Made by a program: the position numbers and the translations under genes. From CAVQZA01 sp963724805 (GTDB taxonomy: Bacteria > Actinomycetota > Thermoleophilia > Gaiellales > Gaiellaceae), in the NCBI GenBank assembly GCA_963724805.1, contig CAVRWA010000011.1, forward strand, positions 868,001 through 932,000: 64,000 nucleotides of DNA. Reading direction: 5' to 3'. The first letter of the stretch is position 1; each line of letters opens with the position of its first letter. Of this stretch, positions 1 through 6,987 are shown piece by piece. The notes under the pieces are model-generated. The model made no database searches, had not been told where the DNA came from, and was given only the letters and a program-made list of their open reading frames with translations.

Positions 1-536
1 ACGTAGCCCAGGTAGAGCAGCGGCGGGTGGGCCAGCATGTACGGGTTCTGGAGGCTCGGGTTGAGCCCGGCGCCGTCCGCGGGCGCGGCCTGGGTCCCGA
101 ACGGGCTCGCGACGAAGACGAGCATGAATGCGAAGAAGCACGCGACGCCGCCGAGCACCGGCGTCACCCAGGCGAGCAGCTCGCGCGTCGCGCGCCGGTC
201 GAGCAGCACCGCCGCGGCCGAGAAGCCGGTGAGGATCAGGAGCCACAGCAGGAGCGAGCCCTCCTGCCCGCCCCAGAAGGCCGAGAGCCGGTACGGCAGC
301 GGCAGGCGCAGCGCGGAGTGGTCGGCGACGTACGCGAAGGAGAAGTCGCGCCGGGCGAACGCCGCCCAGAGCACGCCCGCCGCAACCGCGGTCGAAACGA
401 AGGCGGCGAGGAGCGCGTTCTGGGCCGAGCGGGCCAGACGGCGGCGACGGGCTGCGGCGGCGTAAATGCCTGCGGCGAGCGCGTAGACGACGAGCCCGAA
501 CGTCAGGACGAGGGCCGCGCGGCCGAGCTCAGCCAT
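1..536 (-). CDS. ccmF: Cytochrome c maturation protein CcmF, N-terminal part (runs off left edge)
   Basis: This is the start of the heme lyase subunit that attaches heme to apocytochrome c outside the membrane. The minus strand from an ATG at 536 reads as 178 codons of multi-membrane protein without a stop and continues past base 1. Around residues 88-100 it has FWGGQEGSLLLW, and near the edge AGLNPSLQNPYMLAHPPLLY. Both are hallmarks of the CcmF/CcmC heme-handling family, whose WWD domain lies further on. It follows ccmE by 3 bases, so the two are surely co-transcribed. Only about a quarter of the usual 600-700 residues is present because the window ends. Confidence 0.93.
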   Translation of the reverse strand, partial: MAELGRAALVLTFGLVVYALAAGIYAAAARRRRLARSAQNALLAAFVSTAVAAGVLWAAFARRDFSFAYVADHSALRLPLPYRLSAFWGGQEGSLLLWLLILTGFSAAAVLLDRRATRELLAWVTPVLGGVACFFAFMLVFVASPFGTQAAPADGAGLNPSLQNPYMLAHPPLLYLGY

Positions 537-539
537 GAA

Positions 540-932
540 CTAGGACTTCTTGGGCGTGTACTTCGACGGGCACTTGGTCACGAGCGTGCCCGGCACGGCG
601 ACGAACGTCCCGTTCCGGAGCGTCCCGTCCACGACGATGTGGGAGCCCGGCTTGAACAGGTCGGGCACCGAGCCCCTGTAGACGACCTCCGTCGTGCTCG
701 TGCCGTTGATGTCCTTCACGCGGAAGTGCATCCCGCCCTGGTGAGCGTCACCTGTCGCCTTTCCCACCACGGCGCCGGCGAGCGAGACGCGGCCCGTGTG
801 GCCGGCGAGCGTGCTCGGGCTCAGCGACGGCGTCCCGCCTCCCGCGATCGAGGTGTAGAGGAGGAAGACGGCGAGCACACCCGCGACCGACAACGCGATC
901 ACGAGGCGCGCAGGACTACGCTTGCGGGCCAC
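540..932 (-). CDS. ccmE: Cytochrome c maturation heme chaperone CcmE, Cys-type (CX3Y) variant
   Basis: CcmE is the periplasmic-side chaperone that covalently holds heme before CcmF transfers it to cytochromes. The 130-residue protein starts with GTG, has one N-terminal membrane anchor (about residues 9-29) and an OB-fold domain. Near the C-terminus, where well-known CcmE proteins bind heme through a histidine in an HXXXY motif, this one has CPSKY (Cys121, Tyr125). The CX3Y form is known from some archaea and sulfate reducers and alters the heme-linking chemistry. The gene directly precedes ccmF. A 26-base perfect palindrome lies 43 bases upstream of the start. Confidence 0.92.
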   Translation of the reverse strand: MARKRSPARLVIALSVAGVLAVFLLYTSIAGGGTPSLSPSTLAGHTGRVSLAGAVVGKATGDAHQGGMHFRVKDINGTSTTEVVYRGSVPDLFKPGSHIVVDGTLRNGTFVAVPGTLVTKCPSKYTPKKS

Positions 933-974
933 GCCGCAATTCTACCGCCCTTGCGGCCGCGACTCGCAGGAGCA

Positions 975-1000
975 GCTCTTGTGCTCATGAGCACAAGAGC
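975..1000. promoter_or_regulatory. 26-bp perfect palindrome upstream of ccmE
   Basis: Bases 975-1000 form an uninterrupted palindrome centred on CTCATGAG (half-site GCTCTTGTGCTCA). It lies 43 bases before the ccmE start on the transcribed strand, with no T-tract on either side. A dimeric repressor's operator fits better than a terminator, but no regulator can be named. Confidence 0.5.
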
Positions 1001-1013
1001 ATCGAGTGGTCCG

Positions 1014-1246
1014 GACTCGCGCGAAGGCGCGGGAGCGCGCCGGGGCGGGATGCGATACCCGCGGTCCAGCGCGGGGGAACCCAGGGTCCCCCGCTTGCCC
1101 CCTCCTTCCGCCTCTCGAGTAGCGCAGCGGCGTCGGCTCCCGCCTGGCCGGGCCCGGCTTTGCCGAGGTACACCTTGCAGATCAGGGCGCTACGACTCGC
1201 GCGAAGGAGCGGGAGCGCGCCGCGGCGGGATCCGGTAGCCGTGGTC
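1014..1246. repeat. Direct repeat of a gene 3' end flanking a GC-rich hairpin element
   Basis: Bases 1194-1246 (3' end of the small gene at 1190-1435) recur at 1014-1066 with 47 of 53 identities, exactly 180 bases apart. The downstream copy still encodes the same C-terminal peptide (GYRIPPRRAPAPSRES) but lacks the stop codon. Between the copies lie two hairpins. The one at 1071-1094 is GCGGGGGAACCC...GGGTCCCCCGC. The segment at 1129-1164 is related to elements at 45.2 and 51.4 kb. The same layout occurs at 51238-51512. Confidence 0.75.
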
Positions 1247-1435
1247 GTGGCAGAGGGAGCCCGGCGAGTCCTCGGTCAGCGCGTCGCAGTAGCCCTTGCC
1301 GTACGCCGCGCGCATGAACGCGGCGACGACCTCGAGGCTCCACTCGCCCACCTCGCCGGCCTCGCGCCAGAGGTCGGTGAGACGGAGGTCGATGTCGAGC
1401 TCCAGGAGCTCGATCCGGCTCGGTCGGTTTCCCAT
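1190..1435 (-). CDS. Small conserved-type protein of unknown function
   Basis: An 81-residue acidic protein starts at an ATG at 1435 (MGNRPSRIELLELDIDLRLTD). It contains a helical stretch with AAYGKGYCDAL and ends in a basic tail RIPPRRAPAPSRES. I do not recognise the family. The reading frame stays open far upstream, but that part is antisense to the neighbouring gene at 1487 and is not used. The gene is divergent from that neighbour with only 51 bases between them. Its 3' end is duplicated 180 bases downstream, so the basic tail may come partly from a repeat element. Confidence 0.6.
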   Translation of the reverse strand: MGNRPSRIELLELDIDLRLTDLWREAGEVGEWSLEVVAAFMRAAYGKGYCDALTEDSPGSLCHDHGYRIPPRRAPAPSRES

Positions 1436-1474
1436 GTCGAAAAGGGTAAGAACAGGATCGGACGGACCATGCGC

Positions 1475-1480
1475 TAGCGT
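1475..1480 (+). promoter_or_regulatory. -10 box TAGCGT, leaderless start
   Basis: TAGCGT ends 6 bases before the ATG at 1487 and no Shine-Dalgarno sequence is present. This matches the leaderless layout seen at many genes in the window. Confidence 0.5.
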
Positions 1481-1486
1481 GGGCAC

Positions 1487-2332
1487 ATGGCACCGATTCG
1501 CTTCGGCCCAGGCGGGCTCCCTTCCCGCGAGAGTCCCGAGGAAGCCGTCGCGCTCCTCGTCCGGGACGGTTTCACGGCGGCCGAGGTCGACCTCGCCGGC
1601 GGCTTCTGGATGGATTACGAGTGGGCGGAGCGCCTCGGCGAGCTGGCGAGGGACGCGGGGATCGCCCTCTCGCTGCACGCGCCGCTGGCCGGCTTCATGG
1701 GCCACGCCGAGCTCGGCAAGAAATACAACATGGCGATCGGGATGCTCGACCACTCCGCGGGGATCGCCGCCGCGTGCGGAGCCGCGCCGGTCGTCTTCCA
1801 CCCGGGCTTCCTGCTCGGGCGGACGCACGAGGAGACGGTCGCCGCGGTGGTCGACCAGCTCGGGAGGCTGCGCGAGCGGCTCGAGCCGAAAGGCCGCGCC
1901 GTCCCCTTCGGCGTCGAGGTGATGGGCCGGGTGCGCGACTTCGGCTCGCTCGACGACGTCCTGGCGATCTCCTCGGCGCTCCCCTGGGTGCGGCCGGTGC
2001 CCGACTTCGCGCACATGCACGCGACCTCCGACGGCGCCTTCACGTCGGTGGAGCCGTTCGCCGAGGCGCTGGAGGCGATCGACGCGGTGCTCGAGCCCGC
2101 CGCGCCGTTCCACGTCCACTTCTCGGACATCGCCTTCGCGAACCGCAACGAGACGAAGCACCTCCCGTACGGCGAGGGGACGTTGCGCGCCGAGCCGCTG
2201 CGTGACGCGCTGGAGCGGTTCGACAGACCGGCGACGGTGATCTCGGAGTCGCCGGACGAGGACTCGACTCAGGCGATCGGCGCCGTGCTCGGGGCGGAGC
2301 CGCCCGCGAGCTCGGCGAGCCGGGCCTCGTAG
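1487..2332 (+). CDS. TIM-barrel protein of the AP endonuclease 2 (endonuclease IV-like) family
   Basis: The 281-residue protein folds as a metal-binding TIM barrel of the Nfo/xylose isomerase-like superfamily. The residues that bind the trinuclear zinc site in endonuclease IV are visible in order: HAP, FHPG, VEVMGR (Glu), PDFAHMHA (Asp, His), HVHFSD, HLPYGEG and SESPDED (Glu). The role may be abasic-site incision, or an isomerase activity within the same fold. The start ATG lies 6 bases after TAGCGT, so the message is probably leaderless. Its last 64 bases overlap the convergent regulator gene at 2269-5220. Confidence 0.8.
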   Translation: MAPIRFGPGGLPSRESPEEAVALLVRDGFTAAEVDLAGGFWMDYEWAERLGELARDAGIALSLHAPLAGFMGHAELGKKYNMAIGMLDHSAGIAAACGAAPVVFHPGFLLGRTHEETVAAVVDQLGRLRERLEPKGRAVPFGVEVMGRVRDFGSLDDVLAISSALPWVRPVPDFAHMHATSDGAFTSVEPFAEALEAIDAVLEPAAPFHVHFSDIAFANRNETKHLPYGEGTLRAEPLRDALERFDRPATVISESPDEDSTQAIGAVLGAEPPASSASRAS

Positions 2333-5220
2333 AGAACCGCCTCGTCGTCGCGGCCACGGTCGCGCAGGAACCCCACGAGCGCCTGGAAGGTGCTGCGGTC
2401 GACCTTGGGGTAGCCACCCTCGAGATCGGAGAACACATCGATCGCCTCGCGCAGGAGCCTCTCGGCCTCCTCGTCCCGCCCCTGGGCGGCGCGAACGAGC
2501 CCGAGCGCCATTCTCGTCGAGGCCTGCGAGGTGAGGTCCTGCGGGCCTACCGTCTGCCTGCTCGCGAGCGCGAGGCGCTCCGCCTCGTCGATCCGGCCCT
2601 GCTCGAGCAGAACCTGCGCGAGCTGGCGCTGGCTCTCGCACAGCGTGCCGCGATCCTCGAGCGTCGTGAGGACCTTGATCGCCTCCCGGTACAGCCGCTC
2701 GGCGCGGCCGAGCTCTCCTTCCCGCCAGAGCACGTGGGCGAGCGAGTTGGTCGTGCGAGCGTACGGCAGCGCCGTGCCGGTCTCGTCGAAGAGCCTGCGG
2801 GACTCCTCGAACAGCCTCGCGGCCTCACGCGGCTCCCCGTTCGCGGCGGCGAGCTCGCCCTGTGCGCGCCGCGCCCACGCCCTCGCGACGATGCTGCCCG
2901 TCTCGTCGGCGAGCTCCACTCCCCGCTCGATCAGCGCCCGCGCCGCAACGGCGTCGCCACGCGGGAGATGGATCTGGCCGAGCTCGATGACCGCCTTGCT
3001 CTCCAGGTCCGGCCGGCCTGCCTCCTGTGCGGCCTCCAGGGCTGCCCTGAGATAGCGCTCGGACTCGTCCATGTCGCCGCGCCAGTGGGCGATGTTGGCG
3101 AGGACGTCGAACGCGCCGAACCGTGCCTCGTGATCGTCCTCCGGCACGACGTCGAGCGCCATGTCGGCGAGCACGGCCGCACTCTCGACGTCCGCGTTGC
3201 GAAGCAGCGTCGACTCCGCCAGGCCGGTCAGCGCCCACGCCTCGATCCGACGGTTCCCGGCCTGCGCCGCGTCAGCGCGGACAGCCTCCATCTCGGCGTA
3301 GGTCGCCGCGAAGTTGGAGAGCTTCCAGGCCGCGCGCGCCGCGTTGTAGCGCCGCTCGAGCGTCGGCTGGAGCTCGACCGAACGGAGCAGGAGCTTGCGC
3401 GCCGACGCGTTCGCCTCACGCGCGAGCGCGCGCCGTCCGGCCGACTCGAGCACCGCCGCGGTCTCGCTCGCCAGATCGGCGGGCGGGGCCCCGTCGAGCT
3501 CGGCGAGCATGCGGCACGCCTGGTCGAGGTGGTAGCCACGGATCTCGGTCAGCTCCTCGCCGACCCGCCCGTGCAGCCAGGCGGCGAAGCGCCGGTGCAG
3601 ATCGGCGCGCGACGACTTCGCAAGGCCGGCGTAGGCGACCTCCTTGATCAGAACGTGCTTGAAGCGGTAGGCCTCCTCGCCCGTGATCGACGAGCGCTGC
3701 TCGCGGACGATGAAGTCGCGGAGCAGCAGATCGTCCAGGAGCGCCGGCACGTCGATCTCGTCGGGCAGCAGCTCGGCGACCGAGTTCGCCCAGAACGTGC
3801 GGCCGATCACGGCCGCGCGCTGAAGCAGCAGCTTCTCGTCGGGCTGGAGCCGGTCGATGCGGGCGGCGATCAGCGCCTGGAGCGTGTCCGGGATCCGGCT
3901 CGACGGGGCGTCGCCGTTGTCCTGCATCAGCATCCGGATCGTCTCCTCGACGAAGAGCGGATTGCCCTCGGTCTTCTCGAGCACGGCCTCGATCACGTCC
4001 GCGGGAAGCTCGTGCTCGGCGAGCAGCGCGGCGGCGAGCTCCTCGCTCTCGGCCGACAGCAGCGGCTCGAGCTCGATCGCAGTCGCGCGTAGCTTCCCCC
4101 CGCCCCAGCCCTGACGGACGTCCAGGAGCTCCGGCCGTGCGAGACAGAGGAGGAGAAGCGGCGCGGAGCGCACCCAAGCGGCGACGTGCTCGATCAGCTC
4201 GAGCAGAGGCTCCTCGGCCCAGTGGATGTCCTCGAACACGAGCACGAGCGGCTGTGTCTGCGCCATCTGCTCGGCCCATTCGCGCACGGCCCAGGCGATC
4301 TCCTGCTGGCTCCGCTCGCCACCGACCGCCTCGAGCACGCCCGTTGCGAGCGCGAGCAGGTCGGCGACCGCCTCGTCCTCGCACGACTCGCGGAGCTTCT
4401 CGAAGGCCTCCTCGGCCGGGTCGTCGTCAGAGATCCCGACGGCCGTCTTCACCATCTCGGCGAGCGGCCAGTAGGTGATCCCCTCGCCGTAGGGCAGGCA
4501 GCGGCCGGCCAGCACGGTGGCGCCGTCGAGACCTGCCGCGAACTCCCTCGCGAGGCGGCTCTTCCCGATCCCCGCCTCGCCGTACACCGTGAACAGGTGG
4601 GCGCGCCGGTCGCGGGTCGCGCGCTCGAACGTCAGCTCGAGCAGGTCGAGCTCGGACTCGCGCCCGACGAGCGGCGCACTGAGGCTCCTCGGCGGCTCGG
4701 CCTCGTCGACCTGCCCGACGACGCGCCAGGCTTCCACCGTCTCGAGGCCGCGCAGCTCCAGCGGCCCGACGGGCTCGACCTCGATGCGGCCGGCGGTGAG
4801 GCGAACCGCCGCGGGGCCCGCCAGGACGTCGCCTGGCTCGGCCGCCTGCTGCAGCCGCGCCGCCAGGTTCACGGCCTCTCCGGTCGCGAACGTGGAGTCG
4901 CCCGTCTCGGCCACGACCTCGCCCGCCTCGACGCCGATCCGCGCCTCGAGATCGAGATCGTGAACCGCACACAGGATCGCGAGCGACGCGCGCATGGCCC
5001 GCTCCGCGTCGTCCTCGTGCGCCTGGGGAATCCCGAAGGCGGCCATCACTGCGTCCCCCGCGAACTTCTCGACGATCCCGCCGTGCGAGGTCACGCAATG
5101 CTCGACCTGGTCGAAGAAGCGTTTGATCCGCAGCCGGACGACCTCCGGGTCCGTGCGCGCAACCTCGGCCGTCGAGTCGACCAGGTCCACAAAGAGCACG
5201 GTCGCGAGCTTCCGCTCCAC
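2269..5220 (-). CDS. Class III adenylate/guanylate cyclase-like, AAA ATPase and TPR regulator
   Basis: A large cytoplasmic signalling protein of about 983 residues. Residues 5-165 are a class III cyclase domain with both metal-binding aspartates (FVDLVDST, AGDAVMAAFG) and the Asn/Arg pair (VNLAARLQ), so it may be active. An AAA/STAND ATPase follows, with Walker A GEAGIGKS and Walker B LVLVFEDIHW. The C-terminal half is tetratricopeptide-like helical repeats. I place the start at GTG 5220 rather than the longer frame from 5313. TACAAT lies 7 bases before the GTG, and the longer frame would overlap the upstream gene's stop. The effector is unknown. Confidence 0.88.
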   Translation of the reverse strand: MERKLATVLFVDLVDSTAEVARTDPEVVRLRIKRFFDQVEHCVTSHGGIVEKFAGDAVMAAFGIPQAHEDDAERAMRASLAILCAVHDLDLEARIGVEAGEVVAETGDSTFATGEAVNLAARLQQAAEPGDVLAGPAAVRLTAGRIEVEPVGPLELRGLETVEAWRVVGQVDEAEPPRSLSAPLVGRESELDLLELTFERATRDRRAHLFTVYGEAGIGKSRLAREFAAGLDGATVLAGRCLPYGEGITYWPLAEMVKTAVGISDDDPAEEAFEKLRESCEDEAVADLLALATGVLEAVGGERSQQEIAWAVREWAEQMAQTQPLVLVFEDIHWAEEPLLELIEHVAAWVRSAPLLLLCLARPELLDVRQGWGGGKLRATAIELEPLLSAESEELAAALLAEHELPADVIEAVLEKTEGNPLFVEETIRMLMQDNGDAPSSRIPDTLQALIAARIDRLQPDEKLLLQRAAVIGRTFWANSVAELLPDEIDVPALLDDLLLRDFIVREQRSSITGEEAYRFKHVLIKEVAYAGLAKSSRADLHRRFAAWLHGRVGEELTEIRGYHLDQACRMLAELDGAPPADLASETAAVLESAGRRALAREANASARKLLLRSVELQPTLERRYNAARAAWKLSNFAATYAEMEAVRADAAQAGNRRIEAWALTGLAESTLLRNADVESAAVLADMALDVVPEDDHEARFGAFDVLANIAHWRGDMDESERYLRAALEAAQEAGRPDLESKAVIELGQIHLPRGDAVAARALIERGVELADETGSIVARAWARRAQGELAAANGEPREAARLFEESRRLFDETGTALPYARTTNSLAHVLWREGELGRAERLYREAIKVLTTLEDRGTLCESQRQLAQVLLEQGRIDEAERLALASRQTVGPQDLTSQASTRMALGLVRAAQGRDEEAERLLREAIDVFSDLEGGYPKVDRSTFQALVGFLRDRGRDDEAVLYEARLAELAGGSAPSTAPIA

Positions 5221-5227
5221 CTCTCGA

Positions 5228-5233
5228 ATTGTA
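5228..5233 (-). promoter_or_regulatory. -10 box TACAAT deciding the GTG start at 5220
   Basis: On the minus strand TACAAT is followed by 7 bases and then GTG. It lies inside the longer open frame, which argues that the 31 extra codons are not translated. Confidence 0.55.
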
Positions 5234-5275
5234 GGGGTGGGGACCGACCCTGGGCCGGCCCCCAACCCCGATTTC

Positions 5276-6928
5276 CTATCCGATCCCGAGCGAGGCTCTC
5301 GAGGCGGCACCAAGGACCTGCTGCTGGTAGTAGACCGGCCCTCCGCCGTCTGCGATCACGCCCGATGGGTAGTGCGTCGTGACGCTCAGCGAATAGACAC
5401 TCGCGTCCGAGACCGCGAGCCCGAAGTAGTCGCCGATGAAGCCCCTTCCGGCTGGGCACGGGTCGCTGTGCCCAGCGCAGGGATACTGCGAGAGACCTCC
5501 GACCTTCTGCACCGGGTTGTTCGGGTCCCAGAGCCAGCTCGACATGCTGACGTTGGTCCCGACCGCGACCGCTCCGCTCCCGGAGTCGCGATAAGCCTGG
5601 AGCGAGACGCCGATGCAGGTGTTCGCGTCACCGACGTCCTGCGGCAGCACCGACGGGTCGGCGGGACACGGCGCACGGCGGTCGTAGAACGCCACTGCGA
5701 CACCGCCCGCGGGCCCGGCTGCCACCGACGGCTGGAACTGGTCCGTGGCCCCGGTGCCGGCGTCATCGTTCACCCGGACGGGCGTCGACCAGGTGAAGCC
5801 GCCGTCCGTGCTCTGGGTGAAGTAGACGTCCATCGTGCCGTTGGCCGTGTCCCAGCTCTCGTAGGTGAGGTACGCGTGCCCCGGATAGGTCGGGCTCGCG
5901 GCGAAGCTCTCGATGATGCCGTCACGGAACTGGGTGTTCTGGAACGTCCCGGTCGGGTCCTCGACCGGCGAGGCGACCCGAACGAAGGGCGTGAACGTCC
6001 GGCCGTCGTCAGTCGAGCGGGTCACGTAGACGGAACCGACACGGTTCTTGTTCTTGGTGTCGTATCCGCCGACGAAGGCGACGTAGACCGTCCCATCGGA
6101 GCCGATCGACGGGTAGACGTACGTGTTAGCTGGTGACGTGTACTTCGGTTCGCTCAGGGTCACCGCCTTCGAGAAGGTCTGGCCGCGGTCGCGTGAGACG
6201 GCCACCTCGATCTTCGAGGGGCCGTTGCCGTTGAAGATCGTCCACATCGCATAGACGTGGTCCGCGTAGCGGCTGTTCAGCGAGCTGTTGACTGCAATCC
6301 ACTGCTTGTCCTCGACGTGGCCGAGGGTGAGCGCGGTGCTGTTCGGGGACTGCTCGAGCGGCTGCCCGCCGTTTCCGGTCAACCAGTGCCGCCCCATGTC
6401 GTCGCTGTACGAGACCGTGATTGCGCTGTTCGGGTGGAGGTTCACCCAGTAGGCGTTGAACGGGAGCTGCGTGCCGTAGGCACGGCCCTTCGTGTCGAAC
6501 GCGACGTTCGGATCGGTGTCGTTCGTCCAGCTCGGCGGCATCTCCTGGGTGCCGACGGTCGTGCAGTCGTACCCCTGGATCTGATGCGCGGAGACTGGCG
6601 CACCGCCGAGGATCGTGAACGCGCCAAGGTAGAAGTCGTAGAACGTCGAGTACCTGTCGACGAAGAACTTCGAGGTGCCGACGATGTCCTCGGTGCCCGG
6701 CCTGACCGCGAGCCATGACTCCGAGTAGTTGGAGTTGAAGCTCGCCGGGCCGCACGTGCCGGGGACAGGCGCGTTCGAGCCGGCGGGAACGGGATACCCG
6801 CCGCCGGTGCTGGGCGTGCTGACGACCTTGTTGGTCAGGCCGACGGGATTGGTCTCGGCTGCGGCGGCCGCCGTGTAGGCACATGCGGCCAGGACGACGA
6901 GCACGATGATGCTCCGTCTCATGGTCAC
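5276..6928 (-). CDS. Secreted BNR/Asp-box beta-propeller protein (sialidase-like fold)
   Basis: A 550-residue exported protein with a Sec signal peptide (MRRSIIVLVVLAACAYTAAAAAE). Four Asp-box motifs (SDDMGRHW, SRDRGQTF, STDDGRTF, STDGGFTW) mark blades of a sialidase-type beta propeller. The usual sialidase arginine triad cannot be assigned with confidence, so a carbohydrate-binding or hydrolase role is only suggested by fold. The frame opens with GTG at 6928, but an ATG two codons later (6922) sits behind GGGGG at a better ribosome-binding distance. It is divergent from the phosphomutase operon at 6988. Confidence 0.8.
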   Translation of the reverse strand: MTMRRSIIVLVVLAACAYTAAAAAETNPVGLTNKVVSTPSTGGGYPVPAGSNAPVPGTCGPASFNSNYSESWLAVRPGTEDIVGTSKFFVDRYSTFYDFYLGAFTILGGAPVSAHQIQGYDCTTVGTQEMPPSWTNDTDPNVAFDTKGRAYGTQLPFNAYWVNLHPNSAITVSYSDDMGRHWLTGNGGQPLEQSPNSTALTLGHVEDKQWIAVNSSLNSRYADHVYAMWTIFNGNGPSKIEVAVSRDRGQTFSKAVTLSEPKYTSPANTYVYPSIGSDGTVYVAFVGGYDTKNKNRVGSVYVTRSTDDGRTFTPFVRVASPVEDPTGTFQNTQFRDGIIESFAASPTYPGHAYLTYESWDTANGTMDVYFTQSTDGGFTWSTPVRVNDDAGTGATDQFQPSVAAGPAGGVAVAFYDRRAPCPADPSVLPQDVGDANTCIGVSLQAYRDSGSGAVAVGTNVSMSSWLWDPNNPVQKVGGLSQYPCAGHSDPCPAGRGFIGDYFGLAVSDASVYSLSVTTHYPSGVIADGGGPVYYQQQVLGAASRASLGIG

Positions 6929-6973
6929 CCCCCTGCTGGTCGGAATCGACCCATGTATACGCCGGGCACTGGG

Positions 6974-6979
6974 TAGAGT
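6974..6979 (+). promoter_or_regulatory. -10 box TAGAGT for the phosphomutase operon
   Basis: TAGAGT lies 8 bases before the GTG at 6988, with no ribosome-binding site between. It is a leaderless-type promoter. Confidence 0.5.
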
Positions 6980-6987
6980 CCAGCGTC

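Noticed and set aside
985..1173. A 62-codon minus-strand frame upstream of ccmE
   Set aside because: It only translates the hairpin and duplicated-end elements.
27..1238. A 403-codon open frame on the plus strand
   Set aside because: It is antisense to ccmF, ccmE and the repeat spacer. The translation is Arg/Glu/Ala low complexity, typical of shadows in GC-rich DNA.
5221..5313. The 31 extra codons at the start of the cyclase-AAA gene
   Set aside because: They contain the TACAAT promoter box and overlap the upstream gene's stop. The peptide is low-complexity.
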